Below are positions 36,829-50,000 of a stretch of DNA of 64,000 nt, in pieces. The notes below the pieces were generated by a model. The model searched no databases. It was not told the origin of the DNA and saw only the letters and a program-made list of their open reading frames with translations. Both the position numbers and the translations under genes were made by a program. Source of the stretch: Acanthaster planci (taxonomy: Eukaryota > Echinodermata > Asteroidea > Valvatida > Acanthasteridae). The stretch is from NCBI RefSeq assembly GCF_001949145.1, contig NW_019091640.1, positions 120,644 through 184,643 on the forward strand, written 5' to 3'. How positions within the stretch are numbered: the stretch's first letter is position 1; every line of letters begins with the position of its first letter.

Positions 36829-36974
36829 AGAGTACCGAAGTGTGACGTCACTTTGAACCAGAAAGTGCAGTGTAAACGAATGGAGTACGCGCGCGTGTTG
36901 GTTCACGCGCTGGTTCTCGTGCTATTGCCTTTTACACACTAATTGTGCGCGTGACGTATTCACTTCGGTACTCT
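36829..36974. repeat. Short MITE-like inverted-repeat element, copy A
   Basis: Ends are perfect 14-bp inverted repeats AGAGTACCGAAGTG (36829-36842, and the complement of 36961-36974), followed inward by imperfectly inverted TGACGTCAC and GTGACGTAT. A diverged second copy sits at 52484-52640. A TA dinucleotide inside each terminus could be a Tc1/mariner-style duplication. Confidence 0.7.
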
Positions 36975-37856
36975 ATACAACGCATTAGTTTCCAACACTT
37001 AACTGACGAGTTTCTGTAGAAATTACTACAAGGCAGTCACAGTTAGAAAGTAGGACTACGATTCATTGGAAGTTATGTTTAGATGGGCGGATAGTACTAT
37101 CTGTTGTATGAGTTACATTTTGTAAAAATAGTTGATAACTACGACTTTCAAAAAAATCTTTCAAAAACAACAAAACAGGGGCAAAATGTTACAAGCCTTT
37201 TAATAAAATGAACTAAAGTGTGTTGAATCGTTTATTAATGGCTAGTAACAGGGTTTGCTTTATTGTGCTGAAAATCATGGAATCAGAGACGGGCCAAAGA
37301 GAATCCTCTGAAATGTAATGCTTTATTTACTCATTCTGAAAGCGTGGTAGTGTCACTCTATAAATGGAACTTGCCAATACGTCTAAAAATGACTTCATTC
37401 TCAGCGTCTAGCTACGCCCCTGAAAATCTCCCGTATACCCATTTTCCAGAATCCACTCAAAGGTCAAGTTACAGAGCACAAAGAAGTGTGACTCCTTTCA
37501 AGGATCTAACGACCCTTACAGGCGTCTCGTTAATACGATTTCGTAATTTAGTCTGCTAACAACGACTCCATCCAATCAGACGTCATACCTGGGGTGGCAC
37601 GACAATCATAATACGCGCATTCTTCAGCTTGACACGATTTGCATTTGGCAAATCGAGACATCCTATTGGTCAAATAGGCATGTAATGCGCGCGTACCACC
37701 TGTCCGCGAGCGTCACACTAGATGCCGCCGAAGTAATGGCTTTCCATTCTGGCTGGCGAATTACTATAATAGTGACTCCTAAAAAAATTCCATAAAAGAG
37801 TCAGACGGGATAAAACCCAGACATGCTGGTACTTCTCTGGTTTATTTCGAAATACA
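36975..37856. other. Intergenic, no gene seen
   Basis: AT-rich downstream of the GPCR. Only short ORFs without recognisable domains. Confidence 0.4.
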
Positions 37857-37896
37857 AGCAAACAAACAAACAAACAAACAAACAAACAAACAACAA
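37857..37896. repeat. (CAAA)n microsatellite
   Basis: About nine to ten near-perfect CAAA units followed by CAACAAGC. Confidence 0.95.
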
Positions 37897-40800
37897 GCAA
37901 AATATTACCCAAGTGTTGGGTGCAAGCTGAATGCTGCTCTATTTGCTGATAAGAATGGTCACTTCTGAAAAAAAAAGACATGTCGAGAGGGCCGGTTCGT
38001 CATGAAAGATTGCTGTTGACGGAATAAATGACGTAAGTTTATATTAAAGATGGATTGACCCCGGAGAAACACTTTAAATATCTGAAGAAACTGACGAAGA
38101 CATGCACTTCGGTATTAACGAGCAAAATGAACTCAAAGGTAAGCGCGTGTCCATGTGATGCGCTGGTCGTCTCGCGTGTCAGGCAAACTTGATGATTCAC
38201 TCGTCCTTACCGCCTTTAGTTAGCGAAAATTGATAGTGGCTTTTCCTTCGGCGTTTTCCTGAAATTAAAAGGCAAGGATGCCACCAGTTTTGTGCACAAG
38301 TCTAGGGGTAACTAAATTGCACGAATTGCCGCATTGCAACTTTGATTAGCAAACGATCACTCATACGTGGGTAACAATATCGGGCACAGTGCTTAAGTCT
38401 TGATTTTGGATCTCTGCTTCAAACTTCAAACTTCAGATAATCAAATCTGTCGTTTTAAAAGGAAAGGTAGTTCACAAAACAGTGATTAATAAGAGGTATA
38501 AAAGGTGGCCTCTTACTGCAACCACAGCGGACAAGAGTCGAAATCACTCACCACTAATAGGTCATGAAGGCCAACAAGGACATGAATGGTTATATAATAT
38601 GAGATATTGGCCGAACGAAAGGCCAGAGACAGAAGCATTGTTCTAGTGTTGTTCATTAATCACTGATGACAGCAAGTTATTCTTTCAGAAGTAGTACACG
38701 TGTATTACTTCCATCATTAGGATGTTCCTTTTTAAATTCCTTGGTTCTCATATCTTTCTGGTAGCAGAGGAGGGATGGTACGGATCCCCTAAAAGGACTT
38801 ATCATGAAAAGAAATTCAGAACACAAAAATAATTTGAGTTCTTCATTTCATGCGCTCGAACTCCTCTCGTGTGCCCCAAATATATCATTTCGTGCGCTCA
38901 AAATAATTTTGTTCACTCGAAATTATTTCTCAAAATATAGCTGTAGAAACCAGTGCGCTTGAAATCAGCTAGTTAAGTTTTGCGGGAAATAACTGCAAGT
39001 GCCGGATTGGCATATGTCACAACTGACATTATAAATGCCCGCATTCTCTTTTAAAAAATCGGAGAGTGCCCTTTTACCTTATATTTCTTTTCTTTTTCCT
39101 GTTTATATTGCAGACAGGGTTAGCGAAATAAAAACATGTGTCTTTTTCTACTGTCATGAGTCCAAAATACCGGTCATTCAGAAATAAGAATCGTATAGAA
39201 TCACGAAGCGGTTCTCTTAAGGGAAGCGTTCCTCTGTGACACCGGCGTAAAATTCCAGGGGAAGAGGAACATATCCCCCAGTCGGGGGGTGGACCATAGG
39301 ACCATCCGCCAGTTCCTGTGCCAAGCAAACACATCACCCTCATTCAATTAATTAAGAGACAGAAGTATTAAAAAAAAGTAACTCAAAATGATGATATACA
39401 TCAGCGTGAGATTTAGGGTTTGTGGTAGAAAAGATAAATGGAGGGAATACGAGATAAGACTACCGTGGTATTATTAAGACATTCTTCGCAATATGGATGG
39501 CTTTTCAACATTCTGAAGTTTAGCCATTTCAGTTTATATCGATTCTAGGAGCCAATCATACCTTCATATTTTATAGGTTTCATTGAAAAAAGACTAGAAA
39601 CTACGGACATATAGATTGGTAGGTATATGTTTTATTTATAAAACAACAAATATTCATTTTTTTTAATTATTATTTATTCTTTTCGGTTGGCTGAGGGATA
39701 TGAATGACGGTGTCACGTGGTTTAAACCCCCCACCCCAGCCCTACAGGTCATCCCTCATGCCACAGATGCTTGCCACAGATTTACGTCAATGCATCTTGA
39801 TGTATCCAACAGCCATCTGTTTCTCTTCAGACGCGATTGAATTCAGGGCTTGGGGGATCGAGCCGGACTCCTTTCAATTAAAAATGGCTATAAATCAGGG
39901 AGGGAAATATCAAAAGATGGTATCTATGTCAAGCGCGCGGTCACAAACAAACAGTTACGCGGACGTTCTTGGTGTAGGCCTAATCGTCGCATGAAACCTG
40001 TTTGAAAGAATTTTTTACTGATGGATGACCAAGCGAATAATTAATCCCTGACTTTTTTGAAACGACAGCATGCGGATATTCATATTCATTGGAATCGAAC
40101 AGTTTGTGACATTCTACGTGAAATTCTGATGCATTATTCCAATAGTTCGTTTGTGCCGGACCTACACGACGTGTAATCATCTTTGTGTTTGCACAGGTGG
40201 AGTCAAATATCCAGACGGGGCATCGGAAGGGAAGGATTCATCTGAGGGACTGTCTTTCTCTTTCCTATAGAAATATCGCACACGCGGCATATACAGGCCG
40301 TGAATCTGTGGTTACTATTTTTGGCGGATTAGAGGGAGATCTATTTATCAAGTCCCAGACCTGAATCGAACCATAAACGGAGAAAGCTCCTAATGCGAAA
40401 TTCTTGACGAGGCAATTTTAACCCATTCCCTGCATGCATCTGTAAAGTTTGCTATAGGTGAAGTAATGCAATACTCAGCTACTCTTTTAATACAATACTG
40501 CATAATTACGAAAGTAAAGTCAAAAGTGACAGCATTTTCAGGAGGTATACCAATTCTCCGTGGGTGAGGATTCAATAACGAATGAAGAAAACTGGCGTCC
40601 TTTTTCTTTTCAAATCCATTTTCTCTCCCCTCCCAGATCCGGACCTGGACCCAGACCTGAATACGCCACTGCATCAATGTCGTCCATCAATACCCCCATT
40701 TCCTTTCTGCACCCTCCTTAATTGATGAAAAAACAAGATGTAATGCGTTCAATTTTGAAATGTTTACCTGAACTGTCATAAGCCAGTGAAGGATAATGTT

Positions 40801-42821
40801 CTAGTTGCTGGTTGTTGAAAGATGTGGCACTCTTTTGGTGGATATTTTAAAGTAATAATGTTTCTCTCTTACGTTACATGTGGCCTTCAACTAACATATA
40901 AAAGCTGCAGTTGCACATTTCATTTGCAAGAACGAGATCTATGTCCAACTTTATACCAGTGTCATCAGACCCTTACCAGCTGGTACTCGGTAATGGTTCC
41001 TTTAACATGGCAATTAAGGAAGCATTGATAAAACGTGAAGTGTCATGTGCGATAAAGTATTTAGGCGTATCAATATTTTTCCTTAATCGATTTACGAGTA
41101 AACTTAAACTTCCAAGTTGTAAACGAGGATGAGAAAATGAGCAAATTGAAGTGTCGACTTCTGATTACTGCATGTTTCCGTTCCAAGTGAGTCGCATGCA
41201 ATACATGAGTTTCATCAGTATGGTATATATGTATACCAATGTCATTTTCGCATTATAAGATAAAACATAAAGCCTGAGTTGCTGCCATTTTTTAACAAAG
41301 TGGCTTTATCGGCTAACTATGGGTAACGGCTTTCTTCTGATATTCAATCAATTTTGATCTGAGATGCGCCATCAGGCCAAATCAACCTGCTCATAGGAGG
41401 TTGTCGTCATAGGTCTGTGCACACGAGGGACAGCGCGGCACCGACGATGCCCACAGAGGAAAATGATTCCCTGAAAGAAATTAGTTCTGAATCTGATACA
41501 CCATAACAGTAATATTTTCTGAAGAAAAAAGGTTTCAGGCGTAACAAGCTGTTCCACACATGAAGGCTAAACGAGGATATATCTAAAATACAGGGTACTA
41601 CAGCGTTCAAAATACATTCAGATAAGATGCTTTAATTAATGAAGTCTAGTTAAATTTTTTGCAGATGATGGGGCTTCAAAAATGGACGGATTTTTTATTT
41701 CCATGGAGAATTAAACAGAAAAGAAAATGTTCGATTTTTACATATGCTTGAATGAACCCCAAGCCCCTGCGCTAGACTCACTGTCTTCACCAAAATGGTG
41801 TTGGTGAGATATCGGGAGGTGTTTTTTTTTTTTTTTTTTTGTTAGCAAATCTCCACTTCTTTGTTTGAAATCCTTAAGATCACGCAGTCATTCAGAGCAC
41901 CAAGACGAACCAGCATCATTTCTACATTAACCCCAAAAATCGCTAAGTTGCTTACTTTCAATATATTTCAAGCGTTGGCGGCGTCGTGATTAAGCAAAAG
42001 GGAAAAATGTCCAATTTGACAAAAAGAAGCTTCTACGGGACAGACCACGATCAATGAAGTTGGTGCAAAATAATGATTATTTAATGGGGACTCTATGGCC
42101 AGGGCCTATTCCATTATCTATAATGGGTTTTCATTGTAATGCATGGTTTCCTTCTAGAAAATGTTTTATGGAGCGAGGACGCTATTTCTTTAAAGCGCTC
42201 GGTCGTTATGAATATAAATTATGAGGCAAGGTTGAAACCTGAAGTTTGGTCTTTAGTCTGGAAAAACATATGTGCCTGTACCTTCCTTTTAATTTTATGG
42301 TTCTCATTTCCGACCAACCCCCCCCCCTTTTAAGGGGGGGGGCTACTCATAAAAGAAACAAAAACCGTTTTTATTCCACCGCCCAGTCCGAAACATGACA
42401 GAGAAAAGTTTTTAAAATTGCCCTGTTTTCGATTTTGTGGAAGAAAACACGGATTTTGTGTCCATAGAAATTATCCCGCAAAACTTACATGGACTGGTAG
42501 AATAATGGAGGATTTAAACAAGACACAAGCAGATTTTTGATGTTGGAAGCCACCATCAAATCGACTGAGATTCTCCTTCAGAGAAGTAGTCCCCAAGTGC
42601 CCCTTTTAATTAAACTGGACCCCATAAAACTGCCGAAATCCGACGGAAGGCCCCTTTATGCGCCGTCCCAAATCCATTTGTCAGACCGGGTCGAATGCTA
42701 ATTTTTGTCTAACCCCATTCTCACTACAAACAGTGGCAGGAATGATGTACCGTAAATATTCAACCTGGGTTCGACACTCCCCCTCCGGGAAGCTCGGTTC
42801 AAGATGATTTTCCGAAGGACT
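37897..42821. other. Intergenic, gene-poor
   Basis: No gene supported. It has a 19-base T-run at 41822-41840 and a C-run/TTTTAA/G-run near-palindrome at about 42318-42342. Near 40620-40680 lies GGACCTGGACCC with CTGAATACGCCACTG, a style common in dispersed repeats. A possible mini-exon at 38103 (MHFGINEQNELK, then GTAAGC) has no partner exon. Confidence 0.45.
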
Positions 42822-43093
42822 GGAAGTCTTCCCACGGACGTATATTAAAAAAAACTGGACTTGCAACGCCTTTGTATGAAATAGAAGCCACCCAGCGGCC
42901 ATTTTACCGAGCCGAATACAAATGCACGGGTTGGCTCGCTTCTATTGACACCAGGGAGAACAAAGGCGGGCATTGCCGGGCAAGCTTTGCATTCGGCTCG
43001 GTAAAATGGCCGCGAGTGGATTCAATGATCTCTGTAAGCTGGTTAAGGACATTTCGAGTCCAGATTTTTTTTATATACGTCCGTGAGTCTTCC
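42822..43093. repeat. Large imperfect palindrome (fold-back MITE candidate)
   Basis: Two nested pairs of inverted arms. The inner arms 42895-42917 and 42991-43013 are perfect 23-bp reverse complements (GCGGCCATTTTACCGAGCCG and on). The outer arms 42822-42860 and 43058-43093 are imperfect (GTCCAG, T-run, ATATACGTCCGTG). No coding capacity. Transcribed, it would form a long hairpin. Confidence 0.8.
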
Positions 43094-45044
43094 CCATTGT
43101 TTCAGATCCGGCTGAGGGCGTGTTTACAGACACACAGTAAACATGATATCTGTTGGAAGTAACATCAGAGGAAGGGTTCTCAGGTGAAGGGCATTTTTAA
43201 CGCTTGGTGTGTTTCTGCCCCCCCCCATGTGGCCCACAAGTAATAATATAGTTTGGATAATTGCACTCAGTCAATTCTACTCCAACAGTCCAGGAAGATC
43301 CGATGCGACATGGGGTAAATTTGCCTAAATACCGAAAGTTGCTAAGGAGAGAAAATATTTGCTCAACAAAAAATACATCACCAGCCAAAACACCACGCCT
43401 TCAGCTTCGGTCACTTATCTATTTCTGTGGTTCGATTATTTTTTAATAAAGCAGCTGCATGGAGCTCGGTGTAGGATGCTGCTTGAAAGCGCATGATTGA
43501 TGGCGTTAAGAAGTAGGCGTATTCTTAGAAAATTCGTAAAACGGTATGGGTCAACTTTAGGAGAGGGTAGATCTGTAAGGATTACCACCTTATACATAAC
43601 ATCCTCTGGCGGCTTTCAAATCTGGAACATGCTTCATTAAAACATAGCATTTGCCCCTCCCTGGGCCGGAAGCTTCAAACACCTCAAGCCTTGTACTTGT
43701 GGGTATATTCGCCTCTTTGCATCTGTAGTCATTAATTCTTAAATGCAGCACGAATAGGTTCGCCGCCTAGTAGTGACTCATGCCCGCAAGAGAACTGAAG
43801 ATGCGGCATCTTTCACGATACCCCTGGGACCAGGGGTAATTATTTTCCTTCTGTTGCCTAATACCACCAGACAAACTCCATTTTAATGAAAGTGAAGCCC
43901 GTAAAAATCAAGCTATCGGAAAACCGTGAGATGGAAGGGACAAAAACGAGGATCATAATGGGCCCTCAAGCAAAATCATTTTGGTATGCATGAAGCCGAC
44001 ACCAAAGTTGTTTGTGACCTGCGTTCGCAGAATAGATGATGTGTCCACAATCGTTTGGTGGCTTTAAAAGATGCCATGTCATCATTCATTAGCAGATTCA
44101 ACGAGGGCCAACAGAGACCAATCCGATCCCACCCCCTTGAATTGTTTAATTTTTGAAAAGTTGTAAGAATGGGACGATTTTTGGTGAGACAGCTTCAGAT
44201 TCTTTCCTCCCTGGGCCCCAGATTTAGCCCAAACCCCAGAAAGGCTATTAAAGGTTGCATAGAAAAATTCCATTGCTTCCAACCACCCACCCCCCCAAAA
44301 AGTTTTGTCCATACAAAATGTATGTTCTGGATCCACCATTTTTTCATTCACTTGAAACCATTTTCCTCCTTTTTTTTCGTGATTTATGGAACCTCTTAGG
44401 TATTTTTGTAGGCCCAAGGCACAATGCCTATTTTGCCCAATAGATAATCTGGCTCTGATTTGAAACGCGCCTTTTGGGGAAAAGAGTGACGACTGAGTGT
44501 GAGGAACCTCTGAACTACCGTAAAGCGAAAGTAAGGCTAAGCGAACTATGATAGACAGATGACGTGCCATCAGGGGTAAAAAATACTACGGACGCTCCTG
44601 AGGGATGTGTCAGGAAACTGTGCCAGATGTCACCCTACTAGGAGCCAGCGGACAAGAGGGCGTCTAATGAATGATTCAAGAGAGCACCGTGACAGTGGGT
44701 TTCCGTAATAATTGGCCATTGATACGCCGGAAATGTGCCGGCACAAACAGGTCGAGTCCGGTCAAGGGGAGAGGCCATCAATAATGGACATGTTTGCAAC
44801 GAGATTCTCGACATAACCCCCCCCCCCCCATTTTAATACCGTGCAAGACTATAATTATGATATATATGCAACTGCAGTTATCTAGTCTGACGACATGCAC
44901 GGTACGTAAAAATATCGAGAAAGTCTCACAATAGAACCATCGTCGGCAGTCGCTATCATTATCATCATTCACTGTAATGTTCGTGAAGCACTCTGGCAAA
45001 TTTGAATAATTCATGTGCATGTATAGCAGATGTTTACAAGTGCG
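43094..45044. other. Intergenic, no gene seen
   Basis: It contains the open frame at 44082-44570 (minus), which has no domain or splice support, and C-homopolymer tracts near 43219 and 44817. Confidence 0.4.
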
Positions 45045-45245
45045 GATCCAGAAACAACTTTTCGGGGGGGCACTTGTTTTTCCAGGAGAGGATTTAGAAA
45101 TGTTTAAAGTTACCTTCTATGGCCTTTCTGGGGGACGAGACGGACATTGTGGGTTGATACACATTTTTGGAAGAAAGTAAAATAGACAAATCATAAAAAC
45201 ACCTTTCTCTCATTAAAAAGGGGCCTTCTTTTTAGGAGGGGGTGT
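45045..45245. repeat. Relative of the 23631 MITE family, degraded
   Basis: GCGGATCCAG, a G-run and then TATGGCCTTTCTGGGGGACGAG resemble 23631-23760. A matching right end could not be found. Confidence 0.5.
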
Positions 45246-46814
45246 TGGATATTTATTGAGTGTAGATTGGCCTTACAAGGGCAAAAGTGGTCAATGAGGA
45301 GACCAAATCTCTATGAAGCTCTCTTTTTCTGCCTGAAATTGCAACATCGAGCTGTATGCTCCCCAGGGAATTCAGATGGCTGTAAGGATGTTACTGGGCC
45401 CTGACAGCAGGGGTAACATAGCACCTTGAGTGGCAGTAATATTGGATGGGTGTGCCTCATAAATACCAATAATCATGGGAACCTAACTAGGGACATCCCG
45501 ATCCACAAAGCAGATCATACCATGACTCTTGCCTGGCTGATTGAAATATGGTTACGAGGGGAGCACTAATGTAGGCTAGTGCTGCTCGAAATTTGTGGCA
45601 GGACATTTTTGACATGCTTACCGCGCGCTCAAGAGACGAGAACAGTGCTTGCTGAATTGCTTATGAGTTGATGGTTAAACAGCTCAGATATAGAAATGAA
45701 GTTTCTTTGTTTTTCAGATCGGGTTTGGGACTGGTGTGTTATAAAACACATCTAGACCAGTAATGAGGTGCCTTGTGCACGTCCATACCACTAGTGAGTG
45801 ACCAGAATGGGTCTTCGGCCTTGGGAAAAAGGAACCTCTTCTGGTCATTCACAGTCTCTAGGGGTGCTTGGACATACACGAGTGACCTCATTGCCTGTCC
45901 ATATACACATGTTGTATATTAAGTACATATTGCACTCTTCATTGACCACATATACTTTTACAAGACTGATGGGAAATGTTCATTTAGAGTAAATCAAGTT
46001 TCTCTCTTTCCAATGTAAAAGTTCAACATTTGACATCAGGTGACATCAAACACCTGAAATATTTATTTTCATCCAAACCAAATACTGTAGTTTACAAATA
46101 CCTCTAAGAAGACCAGATGAGATTACACAGGTGAATATTAAATGAGGTTGAACTCTGGCTAGCTACAAGAAACATCTTAAATAAACCCTAGATATTTATA
46201 TTTCATAAATACATGTATATGTACATGTATGTGCTCAACATGATACCAGAGATGCTATACACTGAAACCACAGTCTACAGGAAGTCCACCGTCTTTAATG
46301 TTAAAAAGCTTGTTCATGATTACCAAACTTGAAATATTGATGCAAATTGATTTCAACAGATTCAACAGAATGCTAAACAAGAACATGAGTACCTCATATC
46401 TGACCCCAGATATCACAAACCGGTTCCAAATTATGGGAATGGGTGCCTGTTACTAACTTTCTTCACAGAAAAGAAAAGGATTTAAATGTTGGGGGTGAAT
46501 TCATACAATAAACTAGGCAAAATGAAATTCTTAAATTGATTTCATGTTTATGTGGAAAGATTCTTGAGTATTTTGGGAAAGGGAGATTTAACAATTCGAA
46601 TGGAAGGTATCTTTTTTTCCCACATACTTTTTCTTTGAATTTTCTTTGAACTAGGAATTCAAGGAAAAAAACCAACACGGACATTCCCCGCAGTGCAAGA
46701 TTTTGTACAGTGTTTTTCCAGTTGTAATAGTACAAATGAGAAGTAAATACCAAGTAAATCAGTTGATCTGAGGACAAGCTGTGTGCTTGTTAATAGCTAC
46801 CCAGGTACTTGTGT
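45246..46814. other. Intergenic, no gene seen
   Basis: AT-rich, with an ACATGTATATGTACATGT motif cluster near 46208. It probably includes the distal end of the LIAS transcription unit. Confidence 0.4.
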
Positions 46815-46820
46815 TTTATT
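46815..46820 (-). terminator. Polyadenylation signal of LIAS
   Basis: TTTATT on the plus strand is AATAAA on the coding strand, 190 bases after the LIAS stop codon. Confidence 0.55.
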
Positions 46821-47009
46821 TCAATTACATACCAAGTTCCCTAGTCATTTGTGAATGAAGATCACTAAAACATGAAACCAAATCATTAAACCCGTGTTGA
46901 AATGCCAATTTGTATACATTTCATATTTGAATAGCTTTATATTCACACATTCGTTGGATTTTGATGATTAATACTTGAAAGAGCCATCCTGTGTTTCCTT
47001 GCTTCTCGG

Positions 47010-50000
47010 TTAACTTGGCCCAGGCTGACCGGAGTTCCTTCTCTTCTCTAAAAGGTTCTTCAAAAAGAATTCCCCTGCAAAACCATAATTAGGAGGAAAT
47101 ATTCACAGCAGGTGCTCTTCTACATGAAATCTAGTGAGCCTTTTCTCCACTCTCCAATTAACCTTCAACTCAATGGAAGGTCAAAATCGTTAAGTTTTAC
47201 CTTACTCAAATGTAGTGAGAAAGATACTGGTATATACAAGTATACAAGTACGCAATTAAGAGTAAATAGCTGAAATAAACAGCAAAAAGAGTCCACATAA
47301 TATTATATTTTAAATGGGTTTTCTAGTTTGCTTGGGACATGCAACAATCCACTGATAGCTATGCAAGGCTGAACTGGTTTTTTTTTGGGGGGGGGGGGGC
47401 ATTTTAGGGGAGTACTGGGAAGCTCTTATGAAAACTTTTACGGTGTTTCTGTTGGGTGAGGCTACATTTTAGGGCTTTTATATGCTTTAGAAAGTCAGGG
47501 AAACTTAAGAAGCCCCTGAAATCAACTTTCACCTATCATTATATATTGAAAGAATACCCAGATCTACCAATGTGACTGCAAGGAAAATTCACGGAACACC
47601 TTCGAACAGAATGACACAAACTACTCTGTGTGATTCCATCAGACCTGTTCAACGAGCCAGTGCAGTGTTTAAAAAAATTCAAGGTCACTCAAGAACTAAA
47701 CATCTGACGTCACATCACTTCAAACTTGTCCAGTGTCAGTGAGTCAGCTGTACACTTGTTTTAGCGTACAAACTGCAAAGTGCATGTGAGTATACAGGTG
47801 CTCCCAACTGTCCTTTATATTCAACTGGCTCACTGAGTTGAAACAGAGGCCACTGCCAGATGCCCTCAAAAGAACATCTTAACCCTAACCCTCCTCAATC
47901 CTCCAAAATCCTTCGGGCCGTTTTGGAGGATTTTGGAGGATTGAGGGTGAATGGCAAAAGAGCATGGCTGATTATGAAGGATGCCATGCGTGAAGGTCGT
48001 GGATTAGACCTTGTATTGTTTTTGCTTAGTCAAGCACAAATTCAGCCCGATATTTCCTTTGAATCAACCGCACTGCTTAAGAATGCCCTTCGCACTGCCT
48101 CAACATAATTGGATTTTGAAGGATTGAGGCAGCAGGCAGACCTCCAAAAATTATTTTCAAGAAATTTTGGAGGATTTAGGCTGAATGAAATTTATTCATG
48201 TTGAAAATCGGAGGATTTTGGAGGACTTTGGAGGATTTAGGATGGTTCCTGGTAAAAAGGCCTAGGGGGTTAGGGTTAATGACGATACTTGCCATCCAAT
48301 TTTGTATGTCCACAAATAAAATAGTGACCTCACTGAACTATTCTCACTTTGGAATTCATGGAAAGTTCATTTACATGTATACATATTTACATGTACACGT
48401 ATATTAGCTAGTTTGTTACTGAAATGTAAACAGCTTGAAAAATTAATTGGAAAAGTGAAGGTTAAAGACCTGACAATAATTACCCCCAAATTAACCATGA
48501 AATCTTAAGGGCCCAGTTTATCACAGAAATCCATCGATAAGAACTGACCCAACAGTGAAACAAAGAAGCAAGCAAGTAATTAATCTGTTCGGATGACCAA
48601 AGAAAACATCCGTAGTAGCCATGCCTAAACAGTCCAGCTGATTACCTCCATAGATAACACACTAACCTTTGTGAATTTTCCCTAAATTTGACTTAAGGAA
48701 TCACATTTGTCACCATTGACCCCTAAACATTTTAGGACCAAAATGTTTGGATCTGCATTAAACAGCTGTCAATGAAGACAGCAGGTATAACTCGTGCTTG
48801 GCTGCCACATATACTTTAAGAAAGCAACATGATAACTGATGTGGTATTGTTTAGAGATGATTTGCTTGAGACCATACATTTTACCCAATTACATGCTGTG
48901 TGCTCCTGGTCAAGAGAGGGCAGAAGACAAACATTCCATTGGCTGCAACCCATTTCATTATTTACCAACTGAGGAAGAACAGCTGACCTTTTTTGGTAAA
49001 TGAAGTTTTCAATTATTTTCTATTCTGCCCTCAATCATTGCCTACTTAAAACCTAAAAATAAAAAAGGCAGTCTTGTTACACTTTGGAATGTGAAATTAC
49101 TAAACACGAGCAAAGAGTGGTATGTAAATGACAAATATGACCTTTAACCTTTTCACTGACCTGCTTTGTACGACGACCTCACCAGGGGCCCACTGGCCGT
49201 GTAGGCAAAGCCTAGTTTGTCGCCCACCTTCTCCCAGTAAGCAAACTTGGCTGGCGTGACGTACTCTGACACCTTGAGATGCCTGCGTGTGGGCTGCATG
49301 TACTGGCCTAGTGTGACGCATTCCACGCCCACCGCCCTCAGATCTGTGGGAGGCGACAAGAATGTATGGTTTTTAACTATTTGACTGGGGATTGGGTTGA
49401 TGCAGGGTAGCATGAGCGGCTGGTACGTAAAGCACTGATCTCTTGCTGCTATGGTCCAAGTACAATGTGTCTATGTGGTTTCACTGAGATTGACCATCAC
49501 TGCAGCAGGAGAGCAACTGTACGCTAAATGTTGTAAATTGGACAGGCTGGATTTCATGCACAGTAAGTGTGAATTCTTTATCAAGTGGCACAACGGTCGC
49601 CTCCTGTGTCATGCATGGTTGTTGTTATTGTGCCGATCCAGCAATGAGTGCTGGCTTCCTGTTTTGCTCATACTTCGATCAAAATGTTAAAAGGAGGGCC
49701 TACTATTTTAACATCGTGTCAGGCACTGTGATCTTGGCCTATGTCAATAGTAGATGTACATCGGGTCATCTGGGTCAGTGAGAGTGCCCTGTAAATGGAT
49801 ACGTTTCGGTAGACATTTTTTATTAAATTGACAAACAAGAGGAGGTATTTTTATTTTGAATTCACTGCAGCACAATTTCTCTGTGTGTGAATGCTGCTGG
49901 CAATATTTTCCAGTCATGCGTTAAGCAATATTTTTAACCTTTTCTTTACTTCAAAAGGACGAAGACTCTGATGAAAGCAAGGTACCTTTCATTGTTTGGA

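Noticed and set aside
37857-37896. CRISPR-like array
   Set aside because: Simple CAAA microsatellite in an animal genome; no spacers.
38103-38141. Mini-exon MHFGINEQNELK followed by GTAAGC
   Set aside because: Only 12 codons, no homology and no downstream exon; too weak to call.
44082-44570. 162-codon minus-strand ORF
   Set aside because: No domain, no splice context, low-complexity flanks; looks like chance in repeat-like DNA.
47879-48279. Interstitial telomere repeat
   Set aside because: CCCTAACCCT occurs only once per end and in inverted orientation with TTAA outside, fitting transposon termini better.
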